DNA of 48,872 bases from Christensenellaceae bacterium (GTDB taxonomy: Bacteria; Bacillota; Clostridia; Christensenellales; CAAEEZ01): assembly GCA_020024085.1 (NCBI GenBank), contig JAHHUG010000002.1, positions 1-48,872 of the forward strand, given 5' to 3'. Under the pieces are notes generated by a model, which was not told where the DNA came from, did no database searches, and was given only the letters and a program-made list of their open reading frames with translations. Within the stretch, counting starts at the first letter, position 1. The number at the start of each line of letters is the position of its first letter. Below are positions 1 through 8,254 of the stretch, piece by piece. A program made the position numbers and the translations under genes.

Positions 1-28
1 ATCTAGTATATATATTTAGGAGGAAATT

Positions 29-1294
29 ATGGCAAATTTTCAAAAATTAATTGATGAAAAAGATAAGGCTGCCAAATACATGGTAGACGAAATTACACAT
101 ATTTGTAAAGATATGCCAAAAAGAGACCCAGGTAGCGAAGGCGAAAAAGTTGCTTGCGAGTATATGGCTGATGTCTTAAAGAACGAGTGTGGTTGCGAAA
201 GAGCCGATGTAGAGTCATTTAGTGAACACCCAGGTTCATTCTATGGCTGGTTGTACATAACTCTAACTTGTGCTTTGATAGGTCTTGTTTCTATTTTCTT
301 TGTACCTATCTTGGGTATCGTTGCAGTTTCTATTGGTTTTATTGTAATGTTTTTACAATTCGGTTTCTACAAGAAAACTATTGATAAACTTTTCCCAGAA
401 AAAACTGGTCACAATGTAACTGCTATTAAAAAATGTACTGGCGAAGTTAAAGGTCGTGTATTCTTTAACGGTCACCCAGATGCTGCTTGGGAATGGCCAG
501 TAAACAGAATGCTTGGTGGTATTGGATTTGAAGGTCATGCAATTCTTGGTATCGGTGGTGCTCTTTACTATCTAGTACTTAACTGCATCGCTGCTGCTAA
601 CGGCTTTATGGCTGGTATCATTACTGACTACACTGCTACAAACCCTGTACTTAACACCGTTTACCTATGTGCACTTGGTGGTATCGCTTTTGTACCTTTC
701 ATTCTTGGATTATATAGAATGTGGAACAAAAACCTTGTTGTTGATGGTGCTAACGATAACTTAACTGGTTGCTATATGGGTATCGCTATTCTTAAGGCTA
801 TGCACGATGAAGGTATTGAACTTGAGCATACTGAAGTTGGTGTTATCCTTTCTGGTTCTGAGGAAGCTGGTCTTCGTGGTGCTAAAGCTTGGTGCGAACA
901 ACACAAAGGCGAATTTGATGATGTTCCTACTTGGATTTACTCATACGATACAATCCATGATGCAAAATTCTTAATGGCTAACTACCGTGACCTAAATGGT
1001 ACTGTAAAGGCTGATAAGGAAATCAGTGATTCATTTATTACTGCTGCTAAAGAGCTTGATATCGCTTGCAAGAAAGGTTGGGTTCCACCTCTTGGAGGAG
1101 CTACTGACTCTGCTGCATTTGCTCAAGCTGGATTTAGAGCTACTGGTATTACAGGACTTAACCACAACCTAGAGAGCTACTACCATACAAGATATGATAG
1201 CTATGACAATCTAAGTGAAGATGGTTTAGCAAAATGCTATGCTGTTTCTGTTAAGTGTCTTGACAACTTTGATAAAAATATCAGCAATAAATAA
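29..1294 (+). CDS. M28-family metallopeptidase with four inserted membrane segments
   Basis: Predicted zinc aminopeptidase of family M28 (421 aa). The metal-site motifs are all visible in order: H149-P-D151, D243 in DGANDNLTG, the E278-E279 pair in GSEEAGLRG, D307, and H386 in YYHTRYD. D360 lies in a family-like GATDSAAF stretch. Unlike soluble M28 enzymes, about residues 73-115 and 170-230 are strongly hydrophobic and would form two helix pairs, inserted before and after the HxD motif. The start has an excellent AGGAGG ribosome site seven bases upstream. A terminator follows directly, so the gene looks monocistronic or last in an operon entering from the left edge. Codon choice (AAC, TTC, GCT, GGT) suggests strong expression. 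Substrate is unknown; M28 versus M20 assignment rests on the motifs only. Confidence 0.8.
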   Translation: MANFQKLIDEKDKAAKYMVDEITHICKDMPKRDPGSEGEKVACEYMADVLKNECGCERADVESFSEHPGSFYGWLYITLTCALIGLVSIFFVPILGIVAVSIGFIVMFLQFGFYKKTIDKLFPEKTGHNVTAIKKCTGEVKGRVFFNGHPDAAWEWPVNRMLGGIGFEGHAILGIGGALYYLVLNCIAAANGFMAGIITDYTATNPVLNTVYLCALGGIAFVPFILGLYRMWNKNLVVDGANDNLTGCYMGIAILKAMHDEGIELEHTEVGVILSGSEEAGLRGAKAWCEQHKGEFDDVPTWIYSYDTIHDAKFLMANYRDLNGTVKADKEISDSFITAAKELDIACKKGWVPPLGGATDSAAFAQAGFRATGITGLNHNLESYYHTRYDSYDNLSEDGLAKCYAVSVKCLDNFDKNISNK

Positions 1295-1301
1295 TTAAAT
1301 T

Positions 1302-1330
1302 AAGCTACGACAAGTTCGTAGCTTTTTTAT
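1302..1330 (+). terminator. Intrinsic terminator of the M28 peptidase gene
   Basis: A perfect 9-bp stem (1302-1310 with 1316-1324) and a 5-base loop are followed by a run of T. It sits eight bases after the stop codon on the same strand. Confidence 0.88.
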
Positions 1331-1465
1331 TTTAAATTGTATTATTTACAACTTTCATTATATTACTATCGCTTTGTTTATATAGCATTAGTTTATTTAC
1401 TATAAACTGCTCTAGCAACATTAAAGCATATGTCTTATTATCATACTTAATAATACAAAAATATA

Positions 1466-1496
1466 TAAAAAAAGAGTAACCATATCGGCTACTCTT
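1466..1496 (-). terminator. Terminator of the hydrogenase operon
   Basis: Read on the minus strand, a 7-bp stem (1490-1496 with 1472-1478), extended by two further C-G pairs after one mismatch, precedes a T-run (1466-1473). It lies ten bases beyond the hydA stop codon. Confidence 0.85.
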
Positions 1497-1505
1497 ATTT
1501 ATTTA

Positions 1506-3236
1506 TTAGAACTTTGGTCTAGGCTCATAGCTTGTATGCAATACTTCGTGAGCTAAATGGCTATTTGGCTCTCCAAAGAACTCATCATATAGCACCTGAA
1601 CTGCCTCATTTTTGTGAGATTGGCGAAGTGTCATATTTTTATCAGTATTATAAATTACACTTGCTCTAACCTCTTTGACATCTTGATTATTCCTTTCGTA
1701 AGCAGTCTTGATTGGTTGACCTCCACCGTTTACACAACCACCTGGACAACTCATAATTTCAACAAAGTGATATTTTGATTTGCCATCTTTAACATCATTC
1801 ATAATCTTACGGGCATTACCTAGTCCACTTGCAGCACATACATTAATAGTTGTGCCATTAATATCGAAACTAGCCTCCTTAATACCCTTTGTGCCACGAA
1901 CTTCGGTGAAATCAAGTTTATCTAGTGACTTTCCAGTTAAAATCTCTACAACCGTTCTTAAAGCTGCCTCCATTACACCACCTGTTGCACCGAACAATAG
2001 TCCTGCACCAGAACCGATACCAAGTGGAGCATCAAATTTTTCATCTGGCAACTCGTTAAAGATAATACCTTGCCTTTTGATAAGTCTTGCAAGCTCTCTT
2101 GTAGTCAAAGCAAAATCAATATCAGCATAACCCGATGCATTTTGGTCATTTCTGCCCTTTTCGTATTTTTTAGCAGTACAAGGCATAATTGAAACAACTA
2201 CAATATCCTTTGGGTCAAGGTTCATTTTTTTAGCATAATAGGTTTTTACAACTGCACCAAACATTTGTTGAGGCGACTTACAAGTTGACAAGTGACCTAA
2301 CATATCGGGAAAATTGTGTTCGCAGAACTTAATCCAAGCTGGTGAACAACTTGTAAACATAGGAAGTTTGCCACCATTTTGTATTCTATTTAGGAACTCG
2401 TAGCCCTCTTCCATTATGGTTAAATCTGCTGTAAAGTCCACATCAAATACTTTGTCAAAGCCAATTCTACGAAGGCTTGCAACCATTTTACCCTCAACAT
2501 TTTCGCCCATTTTGATACCAAATTCCTCGCCAAGAGCAACTCTAATTGAAGGTGCAGTACCTACAATTACTGTCTTTGTTTCGTCGTTTATAGCATCAAG
2601 TACATCATCAATATCATCTCTTTCTTGAAGAGCACCTGTTGGACAAGCTGTAATACATTGACCACAATTTACACAATCGGTATAAATGATATCTTTATCA
2701 AAGGCAGTACCGATATGAGTATTAAAGCCTCTGCCATTTACACCTATTGCGCCAACCGATTGAACCTTACTGCATACGGCAACACATCTTCTGCAAAGAA
2801 TACATTTGCTATTATCACGAATGATAATACCACTAACATCGTGGATATCCTCGGTTTCGACAGTATTAAATCTATGAGCATTGCAACCAAGTTCGTTACT
2901 TAATGTTTGAAGCTCGCAATTACCATTTCTTACACAAGATAAACAATCTTGTCTATGTTGAGAAAGCAAAAGTTCAACCGTTGTCTTTCTGCTTTTTAGA
3001 ACCTTTGGAGTATTTGTAAATACTTCCATACCCTCACTAACTGGATATACACAGCTTGCAACCATATTTCTCATTCCTTTGACTTCAACTACACAAACTC
3101 TGCAAGCACCTATTTCATTGATTCCCTTAAGGTAACATAATGTAGGAATTTTGATACCAGCCTTTTTTGCTGCATTCAATATTGTAGTACCCTCTTCAAC
3201 TGATACGGGAATATTATTAATTTTTAGATTTATCAT
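1506..3236 (-). CDS. hydA: NAD-linked [FeFe] hydrogenase catalytic subunit (HydA/HndD type, group A)
   Basis: Catalytic subunit of a cytoplasmic trimeric hydrogenase that makes or oxidises H2, in this family usually with NADH and ferredoxin together (electron bifurcation). The 576 residues show, in order, an N-terminal [2Fe-2S] domain (C34, C45, C48, C62), a His-ligated [4Fe-4S] cluster (H94, C98, C101, C107), two ferredoxin clusters (C145/148/151/155 and C188/191/194/198) and the H-cluster domain. L1 reads TSCSPAW (295-301), L2 MPCTAKKYE (C353) and L3 has C497 and C501 before GGGQP. L1 carries Ser298 where most group A enzymes have a second Cys. No C-terminal [2Fe-2S] extension is present. 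It is the last gene of the operon, 12 bases after hydB. Confidence 0.95.
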   Translation of the reverse strand: MINLKINNIPVSVEEGTTILNAAKKAGIKIPTLCYLKGINEIGACRVCVVEVKGMRNMVASCVYPVSEGMEVFTNTPKVLKSRKTTVELLLSQHRQDCLSCVRNGNCELQTLSNELGCNAHRFNTVETEDIHDVSGIIIRDNSKCILCRRCVAVCSKVQSVGAIGVNGRGFNTHIGTAFDKDIIYTDCVNCGQCITACPTGALQERDDIDDVLDAINDETKTVIVGTAPSIRVALGEEFGIKMGENVEGKMVASLRRIGFDKVFDVDFTADLTIMEEGYEFLNRIQNGGKLPMFTSCSPAWIKFCEHNFPDMLGHLSTCKSPQQMFGAVVKTYYAKKMNLDPKDIVVVSIMPCTAKKYEKGRNDQNASGYADIDFALTTRELARLIKRQGIIFNELPDEKFDAPLGIGSGAGLLFGATGGVMEAALRTVVEILTGKSLDKLDFTEVRGTKGIKEASFDINGTTINVCAASGLGNARKIMNDVKDGKSKYHFVEIMSCPGGCVNGGGQPIKTAYERNNQDVKEVRASVIYNTDKNMTLRQSHKNEAVQVLYDEFFGEPNSHLAHEVLHTSYEPRPKF

Positions 3237-3248
3237 TTCTCTTCCCTC

Positions 3249-5030
3249 CTATTCCTTCACTATTGCACCGAACTTACAATTCTCGTAGCAAACACCACAT
3301 TTGATACACTTTGTAGTGTCAATCATAAATTTCTCTTTCAATTTGCCAGATATTGCATTAGCAGGACATTTCCTTGAGCATAACGAACAGCCTACACACT
3401 TATCGGTAATTACATATTTTACAAGTTTTCTACATACACCAGCTGGACATTTTTTGTCAACAATATGTGAAATATACTCATCTCTAAAGTATCTCATTGT
3501 AGAAAGTACTGGGTTTGGTGCTGTTTGACCTAATCCACATAGAGAGTTTTCTTTGATGTAGTGGCATAACTCTTCCATTTCATCAAGGTCCTTAAGTTCT
3601 CCATTTCCACTTGTAATTTTTTCAAGTAGTTCTAAAAGCCTCTTATTACCTATCCTACATGGTGTACATTTTCCACACGACTCGTCAACAGTAAACTCTA
3701 GGAAGAACTTTGCAATATCAACCATACAAGTATCCTCGTCCATAACAATTAGTCCACCAGAACCCATCATAGAGCCTATTGAGATAAGGTTGTCATAGTC
3801 GATAGGAATATCAATTAAACTTGCAGGGATACAACCACCCGATGGTCCACCTGTTTGGGCAGCTTTGAACTTTTTGCCATTAGGAATACCACCACCGATA
3901 TCCTCAACTACCTCACGAAGAGTTGTACCCATTGGGATTTCTACAAGTCCTGTATTTGTAATTTTGCCACCTAAAGCAAATACCTTTGTACCCTTTGACT
4001 TTTCAGTACCGATATTTTTGAACCAGTCTGCACCATTAAGAATAATTTGAGCAATATTGGCATAGGTTTCTACATTGTTTAGTAATGTTGGCTTGCCAAA
4101 CAAACCTTTTACTGCTGGGAATGGTGGTCTTGGTCTTGGCTCGCCACGATGTCCCTCAATAGAAGTCATAAGGGCTGTTTCCTCACCACAAACAAACGCT
4201 CCTGCACCTAGCCTTATTTCGACATCAAAATCGAATCCACAGTCAAGAATATTTTTTCCAAGTAGTCCATACTCCTTTGCTTGAGCGATTGCAACCCCTA
4301 GCCTTTTAACTGCAATTGGGTACTCTGCACGAATATATATGTAACCTTGATGTGAACCGATTGCATAGCCTGCAATTATCATTGCCTCAAGTAATGAGTG
4401 TGGGTCGCCCTCTAGGATTGACCTATCCATAAATGCACCTGGGTCGCCCTCATCGGCATTAACACATACATACTTAGTATCGTTGATTGAATTTGCAGCA
4501 AATTGCCATTTCATACCAGTAGGGAAGCCTCCACCACCTCTACCACGAAGACCTGACTCCTTGATAACATCAATTACATCTTGTGGCTTCATTGTAGTAA
4601 GTACCTTGATTAAGGCTTGATAACCATCGTATGCAATATATTCATCTATTTCCTCGGGGTTAATTACACCACAATTCTTTAGTGCAATTCTTGTTTGCTT
4701 TTTGATAAAATTAGTATCACTAAGTGCTGTGACATTTGTAATCTCACTTTCCTTATAAAGCAATCTTCCAACAAGTCTACCCTTGATTAAATGCTCCTCA
4801 ACAATTTCCTTAACATCATCAACTTGTACATGGCAATAAAATGCACCCTCTGGATAAACGATTACAACAGGACCAACTGCACACAAACCGAAACAACCTG
4901 TCCTTACAACTTGTACATCTTTATCTAGGTTATATTCCTTGATTTTGTTTTCAAACTCAACTATCAATTCTCTACTGTGGTTTGATGTACAACCTGTTCC
5001 ACCACATACTAAAACCTGACTTCTAAACAT
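3249..5030 (-). CDS. hydB: NAD-linked [FeFe] hydrogenase flavoprotein subunit (HydB/HndC, NuoF-like)
   Basis: Flavin and NAD(H)-binding subunit, 593 aa, the usual length. The thioredoxin-like [2Fe-2S] domain has C9, C14, C46 and C50. The NuoF core follows with the glycine-rich NADH loop GRGGGGFPTG, the FMN motif NADEGDPGAFMDR, GAGAFVCGEETAL, and the SLBB and [4Fe-4S] region ESCGKCTPCR. The C-terminus carries two ferredoxin motifs (CVGCSLCSRKCP and CIKCGVCYENC). In known bifurcating hydrogenases this subunit splits electrons between NAD and ferredoxin; bifurcation here is inferred from subunit make-up. A clear AAGGAG site precedes the ATG. It lies between the HndB-like gene and hydA. Confidence 0.95.
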   Translation of the reverse strand: MFRSQVLVCGGTGCTSNHSRELIVEFENKIKEYNLDKDVQVVRTGCFGLCAVGPVVIVYPEGAFYCHVQVDDVKEIVEEHLIKGRLVGRLLYKESEITNVTALSDTNFIKKQTRIALKNCGVINPEEIDEYIAYDGYQALIKVLTTMKPQDVIDVIKESGLRGRGGGGFPTGMKWQFAANSINDTKYVCVNADEGDPGAFMDRSILEGDPHSLLEAMIIAGYAIGSHQGYIYIRAEYPIAVKRLGVAIAQAKEYGLLGKNILDCGFDFDVEIRLGAGAFVCGEETALMTSIEGHRGEPRPRPPFPAVKGLFGKPTLLNNVETYANIAQIILNGADWFKNIGTEKSKGTKVFALGGKITNTGLVEIPMGTTLREVVEDIGGGIPNGKKFKAAQTGGPSGGCIPASLIDIPIDYDNLISIGSMMGSGGLIVMDEDTCMVDIAKFFLEFTVDESCGKCTPCRIGNKRLLELLEKITSGNGELKDLDEMEELCHYIKENSLCGLGQTAPNPVLSTMRYFRDEYISHIVDKKCPAGVCRKLVKYVITDKCVGCSLCSRKCPANAISGKLKEKFMIDTTKCIKCGVCYENCKFGAIVKE

Positions 5031-5039
5031 TTTTTCTCC

Positions 5040-5408
5040 TTATTCGCCTACAATATTTTCTTTTACAATATTGCCATTTACAATGTGTTCGGCAACAATT
5101 CGTTTTGCAACATTACTATCTACCTTAATGTAAGTAACCTTTGGCTCGTTTGGTACAATTACCTCAACAATAGGTTCAAGTTTGCACATACCTATGCAAC
5201 CAGTTCTAGTTACCCTTACATTTTTTAATCCTCGTTTTGCAATTTCGTCCATTAAGGTATCAAAAACAGGCTTTGCCCCTGCTGCAATACCACAAGTTGC
5301 CATACCAACAAGTATCCTTGTTTCTGTCTCGGTATTAGCTGTATCCCTTGCGATTAACTTTGCTTGCATTTGCTCTTTAATCGCATTAATATCTTTTATA
5401 GTCTTCAT
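5040..5408 (-). CDS. Thioredoxin-like [2Fe-2S] ferredoxin-like protein, HndB type
   Basis: A 122-residue relative of the N-terminal domain of HydB and of HndB from NADP-reducing hydrogenases. Three of the four expected cluster cysteines are seen (C39 in ATCGIAAGA, C71 and C75 in TGCIGMC); the residue that aligns with the fourth is Gly44. From memory, the CGIAAGA form is usual in the HndB subfamily, so this is probably a subfamily trait and not decay. Its ATG overlaps the stop of the upstream HATPase gene by four bases (ATGA), with a GGAGGG site inside that gene, implying coupled translation. Likely an accessory electron-transfer or assembly subunit. Confidence 0.85.
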   Translation of the reverse strand: MKTIKDINAIKEQMQAKLIARDTANTETETRILVGMATCGIAAGAKPVFDTLMDEIAKRGLKNVRVTRTGCIGMCKLEPIVEVIVPNEPKVTYIKVDSNVAKRIVAEHIVNGNIVKENIVGE

Positions 5409-5947
5409 AATATCCCTCCAGACTCTAGCATATTTTCCTTAATCATATCTTCAATAAACTTGACTACTTCATACTCATTAATAGGTATTCCGTCAAGATT
5501 ATCCTCAATTTCCTTTGTATCTACAACAAAAGATTTGCCATTGTTATTGTATTTTAGAATGTATCTAATATCGCTATTCATATACACTAGCCCACTAAAT
5601 GTGCTAGCAATATTTCCAAGTGGTGGTCTATCAATATTATCCACAACAAAGGTCGCAGTAACTACTGTACCAACCCCTTTAGTAGACTTTATACTGAAAT
5701 CTCCTCCACTATTTTCACTTGCCATTTTGAATAAAGGAATACCCATACCAACCTTTCTTGTAGTCCTTGATGTGACAAATGGGTCAGTGATATTTTTAAG
5801 CATATCGCTACTGATACCACAACCATTATCCTTGATTGAAATGGTAAGCATATTATCCTTAACCGAAATATCAATCTCTATTATAGAACTACCTGCCGAA
5901 ACAGAATTCTCTACAATATCCAAAATATTAAGTGCTAACTCTCGCAT
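5405..5947 (-). CDS. Stand-alone histidine-kinase-type ATPase (HATPase_c) in the hydrogenase operon
   Basis: 180 aa with the GHKL ATP-binding fold: N-box NILDIVENSVSAG (residues 7-19), G1 box DNGCGIS (40-46), and G2 box VGMGI (66-70). There is no dimerisation domain with a phospho-accepting His and no sensor or membrane part, so it is not a complete sensor kinase. The C-terminal 65 residues have no motif I recognise. A gene of this type commonly lies between hydC and hydB in Clostridia; its role is not known to me. It overlaps hydC by one base (TAATG) and the HndB-like gene by four. A regulatory or phosphotransfer role is inference. Confidence 0.85.
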   Translation of the reverse strand: MRELALNILDIVENSVSAGSSIIEIDISVKDNMLTISIKDNGCGISSDMLKNITDPFVTSRTTRKVGMGIPLFKMASENSGGDFSIKSTKGVGTVVTATFVVDNIDRPPLGNIASTFSGLVYMNSDIRYILKYNNNGKSFVVDTKEIEDNLDGIPINEYEVVKFIEDMIKENMLESGGIL

Positions 5948-6441
5948 TATTGATACTTCTCCAAAATACCCTTTACATCTTCTGGTACGACCTTACCATA
6001 CACATCTCCATTAACTGTAAGAACTGGTGCAAGTCCACAACAACCAATACATCTTGTTGCTGAAATTGAAAATTTACCGTCACTTGTACATTCTCCAGCG
6101 TGAATACCCAATTCTTCCTCGATTTTTGCAAGAACCTCGCCAGAACCCTTTACATAACAAGCTGTACCTAAACATACTGCAATTTCATTTTTTCCCTTTG
6201 GATTAAGAGTAAATTGCGAATAGAATGTAGCAGTACCAAAAACCTCTGCAAGTGGAATATCTAATTCCTCTGCAATAATCTTTTGTACTTCCTCTGGAAG
6301 ATATCCATATATGCCTTGTGCCTTTTGCAAAGCCGGCATTAAAACACCCGATACTTCACGATTTGCTTTTAGGAACTCTCTTAATTCTGCCTCTTGCTCT
6401 TTTGTTCCTGTAAAAGCTACTGTACTTCCCTTAATTATCAT
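5947..6441 (-). CDS. hydC: NAD-linked [FeFe] hydrogenase subunit HydC (NuoE-like [2Fe-2S])
   Basis: Small electron-transfer subunit of the hydrogenase trimer, 164 aa, related to NuoE of complex I. An N-terminal helical bundle (around QGIYGYLPEEV) is followed by a thioredoxin-like [2Fe-2S] domain with all four ligands: C90, C95, C131 and C135 (RCIGCCG). It has a good GGAGG site. The 61 bases upstream, before nadE, form the widest gap inside the operon and are very AT-rich; an internal promoter is possible but I cannot assign a convincing -35/-10 pair. Confidence 0.93.
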   Translation of the reverse strand: MIIKGSTVAFTGTKEQEAELREFLKANREVSGVLMPALQKAQGIYGYLPEEVQKIIAEELDIPLAEVFGTATFYSQFTLNPKGKNEIAVCLGTACYVKGSGEVLAKIEEELGIHAGECTSDGKFSISATRCIGCCGLAPVLTVNGDVYGKVVPEDVKGILEKYQ

Positions 6442-6502
6442 AAAACCTCCATTATTTATATCATATAATTTCTAGTTATAATTCATTAAAATTTATTAAA
6501 CA

Positions 6503-7255
6503 TTATTCTACTTTGTTTGGATAATTTAGTAGTGGATTTCTCTTGTGCTTTGTACGATTAAATGTATTATCTACAAGTTTTTTTGTATCCTCTGTACCCT
6601 CTCCTGTAAGGATATAATTATCTAAATCCTTATAGGTAATGCCCATTTCCTTCTCATCAGTTTGTCCCTCGTATAGTCCAGCTGAAGGCTCTTTATCTAT
6701 AATTTGTCTTGGAGCATTTAGTACCTCAAGATATTCAAAAACCTCGGTAGCTGTTAAATCTGCAATAGGGTTAAGGTCGTATCCACCATCTCCAAACTTT
6801 GTAAAGTATCCCATTGTTCTTTCGCTTCTATTACCTGTACCTGCTACAAGATAATTTTTGTAATAAGCATAAGCATACAAGGTTGTCATACGGATTCTTG
6901 GATTGATATTTGCATAAGCCATTGTACAACTATCATCAACATAATCCTTTAGTTGCTCTCTAAATGCCTTTTTTATCGGAGTTAAATCCACCTCGATAGT
7001 TTTGATATTATATTTATTTGAAACTGCAATAGCATCTTCCCTATCTACAAGGAAATTCCTTTTTGACTCACAAGGCATAATAATGCACTCTACATTTTCG
7101 GTTGCCATTTTACAAAGTATGCCAACAAGAGTACAATCCTTGCCACCACTATTGCCAAATACTATACCATTTGAATGAGATTTGCTAACAACCTCTTTAA
7201 TCCACTCAACTCTTTTTTGAATATCTAATTTAATCTCTTGTTCTGTTCTAATCAT
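6503..7255 (-). CDS. nadE: NAD+ synthetase, ammonia-dependent type
   Basis: Makes NAD from deamido-NAD, ATP and ammonia. The 250 residues hold the pyrophosphate loop SGGKDC (36-41), the nucleotide-site stretch GTGNRSERTMGYFTKFGDGG and the conserved PSAGLYEGQTDE segment. No glutaminase domain is present, so free ammonia is the likely nitrogen donor. The P-loop ends in Cys41 where most family members have Ser (SGGxDS). The ATG overlaps the 3' end of the PHP gene by eight bases and has only a weak ribosome site, suggesting translation coupled to PHP. Its place inside a hydrogenase operon is unusual and hints at co-control of NAD supply with H2 metabolism (inference). Confidence 0.9.
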   Translation of the reverse strand: MIRTEQEIKLDIQKRVEWIKEVVSKSHSNGIVFGNSGGKDCTLVGILCKMATENVECIIMPCESKRNFLVDREDAIAVSNKYNIKTIEVDLTPIKKAFREQLKDYVDDSCTMAYANINPRIRMTTLYAYAYYKNYLVAGTGNRSERTMGYFTKFGDGGYDLNPIADLTATEVFEYLEVLNAPRQIIDKEPSAGLYEGQTDEKEMGITYKDLDNYILTGEGTEDTKKLVDNTFNRTKHKRNPLLNYPNKVE

Positions 7256-7940
7256 AATTTTTCAAATACTCCAATAAACACTCTGCTGTGTTTTTACTTA
7301 AATTTATTTTACCTTTTCCGTTGCCAATATCTAATAATGTATGTGCATCAGAGTTTATAATTTGCAATTTGTCTTGATATTTTTCTATTGTGGTAGATTC
7401 TGCCAAACTGCTTAACTCCACCACCTTAAATTCATTATCCACATCACCTAGGATATTAACTATACTATTTGCCTCTCTATCAATATGGGCTGGTATAGCA
7501 ATACCACCATAGTTTTCTACAACATTTTTTAGTTTGCTCGAAGATATATTTGATGCTACAAGCAACAAATTTTCAATATGGTCGATATCCACTCCGTCCT
7601 CATTATAAACAATCTGCTCGCCAAAAATTTGCTCGTTGTTTTTTACCTTTTGAAGTGAAATAGTACTATAAAAATTTGCTAAATCCTCGTACCTTTTGAA
7701 GAGACACAAAAAATGTATATCCTCACTTGTTTGCAATTCTATTGCTGGAACTACGGTAATATGAAGTAAATCTCCTAGTTTTATTGCAACCTCAACATTA
7801 TCTATACTGTTATGGTCTGCAATCGCTATCATATTAATCGACTTTACCGATGCCATCGCAAGAATATTAATAGGTGACATATCGTTATCTGCACAAGGAC
7901 TAAGCCCAGAATGAATATGTAAATCGTAGTTTATATTCAT
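7248..7940 (-). CDS. PHP-domain phosphoesterase
   Basis: 230 aa polymerase-and-histidinol-phosphatase (PHP) fold, a metal-dependent phosphoesterase family. Metal-binding motifs visible are DLHIHSGLSPCAD at the N-terminus, IADHNS near residue 41, the Glu of VVPAIELQT, PAHIDRE in the middle and NSDAH near the C-terminus. Related single-domain PHP proteins act on nucleotides or phosphorylated metabolites, but the substrate here is unknown. It sits between the second DRTGG protein (ATGA overlap) and nadE (8-base overlap). PHP genes recur in clostridial HydS/hydrogenase neighbourhoods, so a signalling or NAD-related hydrolase is plausible. Confidence 0.88.
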   Translation of the reverse strand: MNINYDLHIHSGLSPCADNDMSPINILAMASVKSINMIAIADHNSIDNVEVAIKLGDLLHITVVPAIELQTSEDIHFLCLFKRYEDLANFYSTISLQKVKNNEQIFGEQIVYNEDGVDIDHIENLLLVASNISSSKLKNVVENYGGIAIPAHIDREANSIVNILGDVDNEFKVVELSSLAESTTIEKYQDKLQIINSDAHTLLDIGNGKGKINLSKNTAECLLEYLKNYD

Positions 7941-8254
7941 AATTCACCTATCATTTTGCAAGTAGAAAATACATCTTTATTTGAAGAATACAAGTTGACA
8001 TCATTTTCCTTTGCTTTAGTTACTAAATCTTCACTAACCTCTGCATCGCAAATAACAACAGCCGATACATCAGCAAGGGTTGCAACTGCTATAACATTAA
8101 TATTGTTCATAACAGTGAACCATACCGAATCCTCGGGAGCTTTACTCATTACAACACTTAATAAATCCCCACAAAAGCCTGTGGATATCTCTCTATCTTT
8201 TGCAAAGTTCAATGTTGTAAATCCATATTTAATTGATAAATCAGTAGTTTTCAT
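7937..8254 (-). CDS. Small DRTGG-like domain protein (second of two)
   Basis: 105 aa. The core (GFCGDLLSVVMSKAP, VWFTVMNNINVIAVATLADVSAVVIC) resembles the DRTGG domain found in the N-terminal part of HPr kinase and other regulators, though the namesake motif is not intact. There is no enzymatic domain. It lies between hydS (14-base overlap) and the PHP gene (4-base overlap). This order recurs in Clostridia, from memory. A ligand-binding or protein-interaction role in redox signalling is inferred from neighbours only. Confidence 0.65.
   Translation of the reverse strand: MKTTDLSIKYGFTTLNFAKDREISTGFCGDLLSVVMSKAPEDSVWFTVMNNINVIAVATLADVSAVVICDAEVSEDLVTKAKENDVNLYSSNKDVFSTCKMIGEL

Noticed and set aside
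1331..1460. A minus-strand open frame of about 40 codons containing YDNKTYALMLLEQF between the M28 and hydA terminators
   Set aside because: No start codon with a ribosome site, no known family, and it lies between two terminators. It may be a gene remnant but support is too weak.
1780..2130. Long plus-strand frames opposite hydA, hydB, uvrA and other genes
   Set aside because: They have no ribosome site, are hydrophobic or low-complexity antisense shadows and match no family.
6442..6502. Internal promoter before hydC
   Set aside because: AT-rich with TATAAA-like boxes but no -35 at 16-18 bases; left unassigned.
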